Below are positions 39,020-50,415 of a stretch of 58,927 nucleotides of DNA, one piece after another. Both the position numbers and the translations under genes were made by a program. How positions within the stretch are numbered: the stretch's first letter is position 1; every line of letters begins with the position of its first letter. Source of the stretch: an uncultured Clostridium sp. (lineage in GTDB: Bacteria; Bacillota; Clostridia; TANB77; CAG-508). The notes below the pieces were generated by a model that saw nothing but the letters and a program-made list of their open reading frames with translations, had not been told where the DNA came from and searched no databases. Location: contig CANSOA010000013.1 in the NCBI GenBank assembly GCA_947648495.1, positions 1 to 58,927 on the forward strand, written 5' to 3'.

Positions 39020-39265
39020 AAAAAACATTTCATCCAACATAGGACGAAATGCTCGTGGTACCACCTAATTTCATTAAAATTTCTTTTAACCTTATTTTAG
39101 TTATAACGCAACCAACGCTTGCACCTACTCAAAATTTTCAATACAAGAACCATCAAAAGTGAAATTTCAATAAGGAAATATTAAGCAAGCTCTCAACTAA
39201 AACTTACTCTCTCTTTAACATTTAACCCTTATCTACTTTGCTTTTTCAAACGGTTATCATTTATT
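39020..39265 (-). promoter_or_regulatory. T-box leader of pheS (tRNA-Phe sensing)
   Basis: The minus strand carries the antiterminator core AGGTGGTACCACG (39054-39066), close to the T-box consensus, with TGGT able to pair to the ACCA end of tRNA-Phe. It is followed by a terminator stem CATTTCGTCC / GGATGAAATG (39026-39051) and a T-run. Upstream are stem I features (AGAGAGAGTAAG). A candidate UUC specifier is at 39175-39177. Uncharged tRNA-Phe should favour readthrough into pheS. Confidence 0.88.
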
Positions 39266-39318
39266 AGATATATTGTAACACATTCCATATTCAAATGCAA
39301 TACATTACCAAAAAATAT

Positions 39319-39750
39319 TTAATCTTCATCAACTCGGTTTTTCTGTTTTTCAGCTTTTTCTCTTGGCTTAACGGAATTTTTAATCGCTTTTTCTTCTGAT
39401 ACTTCAGCTTTTACACGGTTTGTTACTTTATCTTCAATTTCGTTATAACCATCTTTATCTTTACCATTTAATTCTATTCCAAAAGTACGAGAAGTATCAA
39501 ATTGTGCTTTTACTTTTTCTTCTAAAACTTTTTGACTGATTTCATTAATTGGTATAAATTTCTCTAATTCTTTGCTGTCTTGTGGATTTTCTTTTATCGT
39601 TTCCCTTATAGCTTCTTCAACTGATTCTTCCAGTTCTTGAACAGAATTTACCATTTCTTTTAATAAATCCCAAGCTGGTAATAACATTAATTTTACTATA
39701 TTTTGTCTTTTCTCATACTCAATTTCTTCATTTTTTGCAAGTGGTTCCAT
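39319..39750 (-). CDS. Hypothetical charged protein
   Basis: 143 residues, rich in Glu and Lys, with no membrane segment or known motif. The N-terminal 60 residues are helical with a few hydrophobics (IVKLMLLPAWDLLKEMV); the C-terminal part is disordered-looking (EKAIKNSVKPREKAEKQK). GGAAAG precedes the ATG. It is separated from dnaJ by a terminator and has an independent start. Function unknown. Confidence 0.65.
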   Translation of the reverse strand: MEPLAKNEEIEYEKRQNIVKLMLLPAWDLLKEMVNSVQELEESVEEAIRETIKENPQDSKELEKFIPINEISQKVLEEKVKAQFDTSRTFGIELNGKDKDGYNEIEDKVTNRVKAEVSEEKAIKNSVKPREKAEKQKNRVDED

Positions 39751-39808
39751 TTGGTTATCACTTTCCTTTCTTACAATAATTTGTATACTATTTATATAAT
39801 TATAACAT

Positions 39809-39845
39809 AAAAAAACGAAAAAATCAAGAGTTTTTCCGTTTTTTT
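39809..39845 (-). terminator. Terminator after dnaJ
   Basis: Imperfect A/T-rich stem on the minus strand (AAAAACGGAAAAA / TTTTTTCGTTTTT) followed by further T residues, 27 bases past the dnaJ stop. Confidence 0.65.
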
Positions 39846-39871
39846 ATAATTATTTTACATTTGTGGTATTT

Positions 39872-41027
39872 TTACCCAAAAATTCCTCTTTTTTTGACTG
39901 GTGGTTGTTCATTCATGGTTTTTGCTAATTCTGTGACTAATTTTCTTTGTTCTGCCGTTAATTTTTTTGGAATTTGTACATTAACGGTAAACACAAAATC
40001 ACCTTTCCAAGTTCCATTTACACTTTTGAATCCTTTATTTTTAATAACAAATCGCGTTCCTGTTTGGGTTCCTTCTGGAATTTTGTATTTTTCTTTTTTG
40101 CCATCAACCATTGGAATTTCTAATTCTGTTCCAAGCGTTGCACCTGTAAATGTAATCGGAATTTCACAAAGGACATGTTCTCCTTGTCTTGTGTAAATGC
40201 TATGCTTTTTTAAGTGAACTACAATGTATAAATTTCCTTTTGGTCCGCCGTTTGCGCCTGGTTCTCCTTCACTTTTTAGAACAACCGTTTGACCTTCATC
40301 AATTCCTTCTGGAATTTTGACTTTTATTTTTACTGACTTACGCTGGATTCCTTTTCCATGACAACTCGAACATGGATTTTTAATGACTTTTCCTGTTCCA
40401 CCACATGTGTTACATGCTTTTTGTGTCGACATTTGACCAAATGGTGTTGTAACTACTTGTTTAATTTTACCTTTTCCGCCACAAACACCGCATGTTTCTG
40501 GCGAAGAACCCTTTTCAGCTCCTGTTCCATTGCAGGATTTACAGGTTTCATTTCGGTTTAAAGTAATTTCCTTTTCAACGCCAGAATAGGCTTCCTCAAA
40601 AGTAATGTTCAAATTGACACGCAAATCAGCACCTTTTCGTGGGGAATTGCTATTTCTTGAACGTGTGGAACCGCCACCAAAAAACGATGAAAAGATGTCA
40701 CCCAAATCACCAAAATCGCCAAAATCGCTAAAGCCACCAAATCCGTCAAATCCTGAACCATACGAATAGTAGCCTCCACCGCTGTCCGCCACCGTATTGT
40801 GGTCCGTCAAAACCAAATTGGTCGTACATCTGGCGTTTTTGTTTGTCAGATAATACTTCATAGGCTTCATTGATTTCTTTGAATTTCTTTTCGGCTTCTT
40901 CTTTGTTATCTGGGTTAGCGTCTGGATGGTGTTGTTTTGCCAATCTTCGATAGGCTTTTTTTAATTCATCATCTGTAGCGTTTTTATTTACACCTAAGAC
41001 TTCGTAATAATCTCTTTTATTTGCCAT
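39872..41027 (-). CDS. dnaJ: Chaperone DnaJ, +1 frameshift
   Basis: About 384 residues after correction. The J-domain has [21 protein letters not shown] and the HPD motif in [10 protein letters not shown] Gly/Phe region contains the break: the first frame ends [10 protein letters not shown]. Skipping the C of CGG at 40779-40781 reads [20 protein letters not shown]. Four CxxCxGxG zinc repeats follow ([33 protein letters not shown]), then the substrate-binding C-terminal domain. It is the DnaK co-chaperone. The shift makes every domain except the J-domain depend on +1 decoding. Confidence 0.96.
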
Positions 41028-41051
41028 TTTTACTCCTCTTTTCTATTATTT

Positions 41052-41119
41052 TTGTAGGGATTCAATACTTACATTCCCCCCTCATATATTTGGGTCGATG
41101 CAAACATCGACTTCTACAA
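41052..41119. repeat. Intergenic palindromic repeat copy 3
   Basis: Ends TTGTAG/CTACAA are complementary; inside is GTCGATGCAAACATCGAC, a perfect stem, plus a G-run. It sits between the NUDIX gene and dnaJ. Confidence 0.6.
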
Positions 41120-41120
41120 T

Positions 41121-41594
41121 TTAATGAATAACGATTATTTTATTTTGTAAATAATTTTTAAAATCTTTTAAAATCAATCTATCTCCATTATCTAATTGTT
41201 CTGGTAAATTTTCTATCTCAAACCATTGCAAATCAGTCACTTCTTCATTATCCATTTGCAAATTTCCCTCATATTCTTCTACTAAAAAAACACATAAGGA
41301 ATCATATATCTTATCTCCATTTGGATATTCAAAATAAAAGTCTTTTCCTGAATAAATTCCAATTAATTGTGGGTCAATCGGCTTAATATTAATTTCTTCT
41401 TTTAATTCTCTTTCTAGTGCTTGTGCATAATTTTCTCCCAATTCTAAAGCGCCACCATGAATTGACCACTTACCATTATCTGCTCTCTTTTGTAATAATA
41501 CTTTGCCTTGCTTATAAACAACGGCTCCACTACCTGGGCAAAAGATTGCATCGTGACCTATCTTTTGTCTGATATTTTTTATATAATCTATCAT
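41121..41594 (-). CDS. NUDIX hydrolase
   Basis: 157 residues. The NUDIX box reads GGALELGENYAQALERELKEEINI (family GX5EX7REUXEEXGU, with small changes), preceded by WSIHG. It hydrolyses a nucleoside diphosphate linked to another moiety; substrate unknown. It is inserted between dnaK and dnaJ and flanked on both sides by palindromic repeats, which may separate it from the heat-shock transcript. Confidence 0.9.
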   Translation of the reverse strand: MIDYIKNIRQKIGHDAIFCPGSGAVVYKQGKVLLQKRADNGKWSIHGGALELGENYAQALERELKEEINIKPIDPQLIGIYSGKDFYFEYPNGDKIYDSLCVFLVEEYEGNLQMDNEEVTDLQWFEIENLPEQLDNGDRLILKDFKNYLQNKIIVIH

Positions 41595-41773
41595 AATTTT
41601 TACCTCTATATTTCTTCTGTTCTTACATATCTATATCTTTTTTATATGGATATGTAAAAACAGATGCCTAACCTTTTATTATAACATATTTTTAGATATT
41701 TGTCAACTTGACAAACTACTATTTTTATGCTCTATTCCAATTATTGGTTTTGGCGTTTTTTTATGAGATTTTA

Positions 41774-41807
41774 TTGTAAGGGCACAGGTAGACCCGTGCC
41801 CCTACAA
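41774..41807. repeat. Intergenic palindromic repeat copy 4 (dnaK downstream)
   Basis: TTGTAAGGGCAC / GTGCCCCTACAA, 12-bp near-perfect stem with a 10-base loop, 9 bases past the dnaK stop. It could end or stabilise the dnaK transcript. Confidence 0.7.
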
Positions 41808-41815
41808 TTGATTTT

Positions 41816-43675
<1,860 letters not shown>

Positions 43676-43713
43676 CTAAAATAATTTATTTGAATATTGC
43701 AACTGTAGTTGCT

Positions 43714-43747
43714 AAGCTATCTGTAACTCGCTGCTCGCTCGAACAGC
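43714..43747. repeat. GCGAGC-type hairpin repeat, dnaK leader
   Basis: CTGT...ACAG arms around CTCGCTGCTCGCTCG in the 197-base grpE-dnaK gap. A related block, ATCGCTATCGCTCGAATAGC, is at 43837-43856, and another copy is before grpE. Confidence 0.5.
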
Positions 43748-43860
43748 ATCTTATCTTTTGTTTAAATTTATAATAATTTTTAATTATTAACAAATTATTA
43801 ATTTTAACAGAAAAGCAGTTTTTCTAAGGATTATAAATCGCTATCGCTCGAATAGCTGTG

Positions 43861-44358
43861 TTAATTCGCTACAACAACCAATGCGTGGCGGATGACCTTG
43901 TTTCCGATTTGGTAACCTTTACGGTATTCTTCGATGATTTCTTGCTCGTCTTTGGTGCTATCTTCAATATGGCTGACTGCTTCGTGTAATTCTGGGTCAA
44001 ATCGTTTACCGACTGTTTCAATTTCTTTTAAGCCAAATTTTTCTAATGCCATAGCATATTGTTTTACTACCATGTTGACACCTTCTTGGTAACCTTTGTC
44101 AGTTGTTTCAGCTGATGCTGCTTTTTCTAAATTATCCATAATTGGCAACATCACCAATAACACTTCGCCTGTAATCATATTGTATAGATTTTCTCTTTCT
44201 TTGGCACTTCTTTTTTTGAAATTTTCAAATTCCGCATAGAGACGTTTGTATCTGTCTTCTAGTTCCTCTAATTCTGTTTTTGGCGTTTCTACTGCTTCGT
44301 TTTCAATTTCCATATCGCCTTGCACTTCGTTTTTTTCTATTTCATTTCCTTCTTCCAC
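43861..44358 (-). CDS. grpE: Nucleotide exchange factor GrpE
   Basis: 165 residues. An acidic N-terminus is followed by a long coiled coil (ELEDRYKRLYAEFENFKKR) and the beta domain with FDPELHEAVSHIE and GYQIGNKVIRHALVVV. It releases ADP from DnaK. Located between hrcA and dnaK as in the standard operon; the C-terminus is complete. Confidence 0.97.
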   Translation of the reverse strand: MEEGNEIEKNEVQGDMEIENEAVETPKTELEELEDRYKRLYAEFENFKKRSAKERENLYNMITGEVLLVMLPIMDNLEKAASAETTDKGYQEGVNMVVKQYAMALEKFGLKEIETVGKRFDPELHEAVSHIEDSTKDEQEIIEEYRKGYQIGNKVIRHALVVVAN

Positions 44359-44412
44359 AAAAAAACCTCCTTTTATTTAATGTTTACAACTCCGCTTTGC
44401 TTCGTTGCATCG

Positions 44413-44449
44413 GTTATCTGTAAAGCTCGCTTGCTCGCTAACAGCTAAC
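44413..44449. repeat. GCGAGC-type hairpin repeat, grpE leader
   Basis: GTTATCTGT...ACAGCTAAC arms enclosing AAGCTCGCTTGCTCGCT, in the 91-base hrcA-grpE gap. Same type as the element at 43714-43747. Confidence 0.5.
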
Positions 44450-45477
44450 TTAAATTTTTCCATTTTTAAAATCTTCATTTAATTTTTTACTAATATATTT
44501 CATCACTGAAATGACTTTGGAATAATCCATTCTGGTTGGTCCAATAATACCAATTGTTCCAATATCTTTGTCTTCTAATAAATGATTAAAGGTTACAATG
44601 CTAAAATTTTTGAGTTCTTCGTGTTCGGATTCTTCGCCAATGTAAACGTTGATGTTATCCGCTATTCCAGTGTTTAGGATGTCTGCGACCAAATCTTTGG
44701 CATCTAGTACATTTAGGAAATCTTTGGCAACATCTACTTTTTTGAATTCTGGCATATCTACTACTTTGCCTGCGCCTTCTAAATAGATTTGTTTTGATTC
44801 GTCTAATATTTTGTTGATTTCTTCAATGATTTTTCGGATAATTTCAATTCCAGTGCTTACTTCTGCCATGATAAATTCTTCGATTGGTCCCTCAAATTTT
44901 TCAAGTGGTTTACCAACTAATTTATTTTTGAAAATATAGGTTAAATCTTCGACTTGCGTTTGATTTAAGTCATCATCAAATTTGATGACGGATTCTCGGA
45001 TAATTCCTGAATCGGTCAGAATAACTGCCATCAGAACTCGACTTCCGTAGTAATACAAATTTAATATCAATGATGGTGTGTTTGTTCATGTCTGGTCCTA
45101 CTGCAACTGTTGTATAATGCGTTATTTCAGAAAGGGTTGTCGTGGCAATTCTGGCTAATTCTTCTAAACCATTTACTTTGGTTTCTAAACGTGCTTTGAT
45201 GATTTCCATTTCTTGTTTGGTAAGATTGTCGTCTCGAATGAGTTGGTCAACATAGTAACGATAACCTTTTTGCGATGGAACTCGACCGACTTGAGGTGTG
45301 CGTTTTTTCTAAAAAACCAATGTGCTCCAGTTCTGCCATTTCATTTCGAATAGTGGCACTACTACAATCCAATTCTTTAACGAGATTTCCTGAACTAACT
45401 GGTTCGGCAGTTTCGATGTATTCTTCAACAATGGCTTGTAATATTTTCTTTTTACGATTATCTAAATCATCTGCCAT
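44450..45477 (-). CDS. hrcA: Heat-inducible repressor HrcA, two +1 frameshifts
   Basis: About 341 residues after correction, the usual size. It binds CIRCE and represses the dnaK operon. The N-terminal winged helix has RKKKILQAIVEEYIETAEPV and LDCSSATIRNEMAELEHIGFL. The frame breaks at CGG 45286-45288 (THTSS, then skipping C gives GRVPSQKGYRYYVDQLI) and again at CGG 45045-45047 (IKFVLL, then GSRVLMAVILTDSG). Downstream is the GAF-like domain and the end GIIGPTRMDYSKVI. The region between the sites holds 80 codons. GRVPS.KGYR is a hallmark of the family, so the join is well supported. Confidence 0.95.
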
Positions 45478-45497
45478 TTTTATCTCCTTTATATAAA

Positions 45498-45524
45498 TTA
45501 GCAGTCTTTAACTTAGACTGCTAA
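45498..45524. promoter_or_regulatory. CIRCE-like operator upstream of hrcA
   Basis: TTAGCAGTC-N9-GACTGCTAA, a perfect 9-bp inverted repeat with a 9-base spacer. The classical CIRCE is TTAGCACTC-N9-GAGTGCTAA; the seventh base of each arm is changed in a compensating way. It lies 21 bases upstream of the hrcA start, immediately after the promoter. HrcA binding here would repress the whole operon. Confidence 0.9.
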
Positions 45525-45525
45525 T

Positions 45526-45554
45526 ATAGTATACCCATTTTTTTATTTTGTCAA
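45526..45554 (-). promoter_or_regulatory. Sigma-A-type promoter of hrcA operon
   Basis: On the minus strand TTGACA (45549-45554) is followed by TATACT (45528-45533, spacing 15) or TACTAT (spacing 17). It is directly upstream of the CIRCE operator, so the operator would cover the transcription start. Confidence 0.7.
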
Positions 45555-45594
45555 TAGTTTTTTGAAAATTTCTAAAATTTCTCTTATTTTATAT

Positions 45595-48500
45595 CTATTT
45601 TAATTCCATATTTTCTTTGCCTACAATTTGCTCAAATTGCTCTAAAATCGCATTTGTCATGAAAATTGCCCCACATGGTTTTACAACTTCATCTTGTACA
45701 ATTTCTAACCTTACATTGGCTCTATCTCCTGAAAAAAACTTGATAGCTCCACGTAATTTTTCTTTTGTTTCTTCCGGCAAATCGGTAATATTAAGCAATA
45801 TTTTGTTGATTTTACCATTTTCACCTTCTTGACATTGACTACCAGCTTTCAAATCTTTAATACTGCTTGCCACAATTTTTACTGGCTCTTCTTCACGAAT
45901 CGATAAACGCCCTTCCACAAGGACAACATTTTCCTCTAGCAATGAATTTTGTGAATCATGATATACACGGTCAAATACAATGAGTTCTACGCTTCCAAAT
46001 AAATCTTCAATGGTCAGAAATGCCATAATGGTGTTATTTTTGGTGAATTTCTTTTTAATTTTTGTGATAACACCTGCATATTTGACATTTTGATTGTCAC
46101 GATATTCTATTGTTTTGCCATATTCTTCTAGGTCTTGGTTGATTTTTAGCATATTTAATGTGTTAATATTGGTGGTTTTTTCAATTAAATCACGATATTT
46201 TTCTAATGGATGACCTGAAATATAGATTCCAATCATTTCTTTTTCAAAACTCAATAATTCTTTTTCTTCCACTTCTTCTTTTTCGATAAATGTATATTTT
46301 TTTGTCTCAATTGGTTCTTCGTTTTCTTCCATTAAATCAAACATAGAAACCTGATTTTCCATGACTTTTCGGTCTGCATTATTAATAATATCAATGATGC
46401 CTTCAAAAGATGCCAAAAGGGTAGCTCGTGTTTTTCCAAAATCGTCAAAACTTCCTGCTTTAATCAAACTTTCAATACATTTTTTGTTAATGCCTTTGTC
46501 TTTAATTCTTTCACAAAAGGAAGTAAAATTTTCAAATTCGCCATTTTGATTTCGTTCTTCTACAATGCTATTAATCGCTGGGATTCCAACATTTTTGATG
46601 CTTCCGAAGGCCAAAACGAATTTTGGTTTCATCAACTGTAAATTTGGTTTCACTCTTGTTGATATTTGGTGGCAAAATTTCAATATTCATTTTTTTGCAG
46701 TCATTGATATAAATTGGAATTTTGTCTAAGTTTCCTAAAAAACTATTTAAGGTCGCTGCCATTAATTCTTCTTTATAATATGCTTTCAAATAAGCTGTTC
46801 TGTAAGAGACAACCGCATAGGCAGCTGCGTGAGATTTGTTGAAGGCATATTTGGCAAATTCAATCATTTCGTCAAATATCTGGTTGGCTGAATGAGCGTC
46901 AATTCCATTTCGAACACAGCCTGGAACAACGATTTCTCCTTTTTCATCGGTTTGTCCATGAATGAAGACTTCCCTTTCTTTTGCCATAACATCTAACTTT
47001 TTCTTTCCCATTGCACGACGCACTAAATCTGCACGACTCAAAGAATAACCTGCTAAATCACGTACAATTTGCATGACTTGTTCTTGATATACCATACAAC
47101 CATATGTAACATTCAAAATTGGTTCTAAGGCTGGATGGGTGTATTCATTGTGACCTGGATTTAGTTTTCCTTTGATGTAACGTGGAATTTGGTCCATCGG
47201 ACCAGGTCGATAAAGCGAAACACCAGCGATGATGTCTTCTAAGCAGTCTGGCTTTAGTTCTTTCATGAAAGAAGTCATGCCTGCACTTTCAAATTGGAAA
47301 ATTCCAAAGGTGTTTCCTTCTTGCCAAAGTTTGTAGACTTTGGGGTCATTCATGGCTTCGTCAAATACGACATTGATTCCTCTATTTTTTTTGACAAGTT
47401 GTTTGCAATCTTCGATTACGGTTAAAGTTCTAAGTCCTAAAAAGTCCATTTTTAATAGACCTAATTCTTCTAATAATGTCATGGTATATTGGGCAACTGG
47501 TGTACCGTCATTGACGTATAATGGTACATAGGTGTCCACTGGATTTTTGGTGATGACAACACCGCAAGCATGTGTGGATGCATTTCTTGGCATTCCTTCT
47601 AAACCTTGTGCTATATCAATGATTTTCTTGACGGTTTCATCGCTTTCGTATAAATTTTTGAGTTCGATATTTTCTACCAATGCTTTGGCAATGGTAATAT
47701 GTAATTCAAATGGTATCATTTTGGCTAATTTATCCACTTCATGATAGGGAACATCCAAAACTCTTCCGACATCACGAATGACACTTCTAGCTGACATAGT
47801 ACCAAATGTTATGATTTGGGAAACATGGTCTGCGCCGTATTTTCTTGCAACATAATCAATGACTTCTCCGACGTCTTTCGTAGCAAAAATCGACATCGAA
47901 ATCAGGCATACTGATGCGGTCTGGATTTAAGAATCTTTCAAAAAGTAAATTGTATTTGATGGGGTCAATATCAGTTATTCCGATTGCGTAGGCTACAATC
48001 GAACCTGCTCCAGAACCACGTCCAGGACCTACTGCGATTCCTACGCTTTTGGCATAATGAATAAAATCCCAAACAATCAAGTAATAATCAACATATCCCA
48101 TTTTGGAAATAATACTCATTTCATATTCGGCTCTATCTAAAATTTCTTGTGATGGATTTTCGCCATAGCGTTCTTTGATTCCATCTGCACATAATTTTCG
48201 GAAGTAGGCTTCATGTGTTTGAAATTCTTCTGGCACATCATAATTGGGCAATTTTGTGACCCCAAATTCAAAGTCAAAATTACATTTTTCTGCAATTTTG
48301 ACGGTGTTTTCGATGGCTTCTGGTACGTTTGAGAAATAGTCCATCATTTCTTCTGTAGATTTGATATATAATTCATCTGTCTCAAAGCGCATACGGTTTT
48401 CATCTGTCATTTTTTTGCCTGTTTGAATACAGAGTAAAATTTCATGATTGTAACTGTCTTCTTTTTTTAAATAGTGGGCGTCGTTTGTGGCGACTAATGG

Positions 48501-49094
48501 AATGTCTAGCTCTTTGGATAACTCGATTAATTTTTGATTGACCATGACTTGTTTGGCAAGACCGTTGTTCTGAATTTCTAAGTAATAATCTTCACCAAAA
48601 ACACGTTTGTGCCATAGGGCAATTTCTTTGGCTTTTTCTATATTATCTTGCAAAATAGCTTGGTTGATACTACCAGCTAAACACGCGCTTAGGCAGATTA
48701 AACCTTCGCTGTATTGTTCTAAAATTTCGGTGTCAATGCGGGGTTTGTAATAATAGCCTTCGGTGAAAGAATGCGATACTAATTTGATTAAGTTTTCGTA
48801 TCCAGTTTGATTTTTGGCAAGAAGAATGAGATGTGAATATCTGTCGTCGATGCCAGTTTGTTTATCAGTTCGACTGCGTGGTGCAACGTAGACTTCACAA
48901 CCAATGATTGGTTTGATACCGTTTGCTTTACATTCTTTATAAAAATTGACTGCGCCAAACATGACGCCATGATCGGTGATGGCGATTGCTTCCATACCAA
49001 GTTCTTTGGCGCGTTTGGGTAAATCTTTAATTCGGCACATGCCATCTAACAGACTGTATTCGCTGTGGACGTGTAGGTGAACAAATTTTGACAT
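45595..49094 (-). CDS. dnaE: DNA polymerase III alpha subunit DnaE, two +1 frameshifts
   Basis: About 1165 residues after correction, normal for DnaE. The PHP domain has [19 protein letters not shown] and [10 protein letters not shown]. The catalytic palm has [16 protein letters not shown] and [12 protein letters not shown]. The first frame then breaks at CGG 47868-47870; skipping C gives [12 protein letters not shown]. The fingers and beta-binding regions follow ([38 protein letters not shown]). At CGG 46604-46606 IRFGL is joined to [11 protein letters not shown], the start of the helix-hairpin-helix. The OB-fold closes the protein. An essential replicase with two shift sites is hard to explain as decay. 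Confidence 0.96.
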
Positions 49095-49167
49095 GAATTT
49101 TTCTCCTTATAAAACTTTCGCCAAAGTTCTTTGTATTTATTACAAGAAATTTGACGAAGACTCTTTT

Positions 49168-49242
49168 TGGCTCGGGTGGTAAGATTCGAACTTACGCATG
49201 TCGGAGTCAGAGTCCGATGCCTTACCGCTTGGCGACACCCGA
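49168..49242 (-). tRNA. tRNA-Gln (CTG)
   Basis: Acceptor TCGGGTG/CACCCGA, D-arm with TCGCCAAGCGGTAAGG, anticodon CTG in CGGACTCTGACTCCG, T-arm AAGTTCGAATCTT, and encoded CCA. The anticodon loop has the normal seven bases. Confidence 0.97.
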
Positions 49243-49377
49243 ATATATGATAGATGAAGACATTCGCTATATTGACACTGTATTGCTCATTCTTCGCAAA
49301 CAGTCTCAAAAGCTTGGCAACATCCAAATATAGAAGACACTCTTATAAGTACCTTTATCTTTTTATCACAAAATTTT

Positions 49378-50313
49378 CTAATTGTCCATATCTAAAACAA
49401 TTTTTTTGATTTTCTCTACACTTAATCCAAAATAATCTAACAATTCCTGTGGCTTACCTGACTTTCCAAAAACATCACGAACGCCAAGTCTTATAAGTTT
49501 TACTGGATATTCTTCTGTTAAAACTTCTGCAATAGCAGTTCCTAAACCTCCTATAATACTGTGGTCTTCTATGGAAATTAATTTTGGGGTCTCTTTGGCA
49601 CATTTAATAATCATTTCTCTATCAATTGGTTTGATTGTATGAAAATCAACAACTCTAATCGCCTTTCCCTGTTTTTCTAATTCTTCTTTTGCTTGCAAAG
49701 CGATATACGTCATATCTCCTGTGACAAAGATAGTGGCATCTGTTCCATTTCCATGCATAACAGCTTTTCCAAATTCAAAATTTTGATTATCATAAATAAC
49801 AGGCGTCGCTAGTCTGCATAGTCTAATATAAACAGGACCATTTATTTTTGCTGCCTCTTCTACTGCCCATTTGGTTTGTAAATCGTCTGATGGATACATG
49901 ACTTTCATGTTTGGTAAACCTCGCATTAGTCCAATATCCTCCAGCATTTGATGTGTTGCGCCATCTTCTCCAACTGTAAGTCCACTGTGGGTTCCGATAA
50001 TTTTTACATTTAAATTTGGATAGCATACACTATTTCGTATTTGGTCATAAGCTCTTCCTGTTGCAAACATGGCAAAAGTCGCTGCAAATGGTATTTTTCC
50101 GCATGTGGCAAGACCACTGGCTGTGGAAATCATGTCTTGTTCTGCAATTCCCATATCAAAAAAACGGTCTGGAAATTCTTTAGCAAATAGACTGGTTTTC
50201 GTCGCTGCCGATAAATCAGCGTCTAATACAACAATATTTTTGTTTTCTTTTCCTAATTCTAATAATTTCTCTCCAAAACTTTGTCTGGTAGCTATTTTTT
50301 TATCTAAATTCAT
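49378..50313 (-). CDS. Transketolase, C-terminal subunit
   Basis: 311 residues covering the pyrimidine-binding and C-terminal domains. Motifs: VVLDADLSAATKTSLF, GIAEQDMISTASGLA, GTHSGLTVGEDGATHQ, SIEDHSIIGGLGTAIAE. It pairs with the N-terminal subunit gene 97 bases upstream to form a split transketolase of the pentose-phosphate pathway, as in many anaerobes. Glu in the GIAEQD motif activates thiamine diphosphate. Confidence 0.94.
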   Translation of the reverse strand: MNLDKKIATRQSFGEKLLELGKENKNIVVLDADLSAATKTSLFAKEFPDRFFDMGIAEQDMISTASGLATCGKIPFAATFAMFATGRAYDQIRNSVCYPNLNVKIIGTHSGLTVGEDGATHQMLEDIGLMRGLPNMKVMYPSDDLQTKWAVEEAAKINGPVYIRLCRLATPVIYDNQNFEFGKAVMHGNGTDATIFVTGDMTYIALQAKEELEKQGKAIRVVDFHTIKPIDREMIIKCAKETPKLISIEDHSIIGGLGTAIAEVLTEEYPVKLIRLGVRDVFGKSGKPQELLDYFGLSVEKIKKIVLDMDN

Positions 50314-50386
50314 ACGTTTCTCCTTGTATCCTAAAATGCTCTTTTTAGTGTAATTAAATTTATTTTTTTAAATTATATGTTTCGGT

Positions 50387-50415
50387 GTTGTAGGCAATTG
50401 CCAATCGCCCCTACA
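50387..50415. repeat. Intergenic palindromic repeat copy 5
   Basis: TGTTGTAGGCAATTGCC...CGCCCCTACA; outer TGTAG/CTACA arms and an inner GGCAATTGCC palindrome. Lies between the two transketolase genes and extends a few bases into the end of the upstream gene. Confidence 0.65.
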
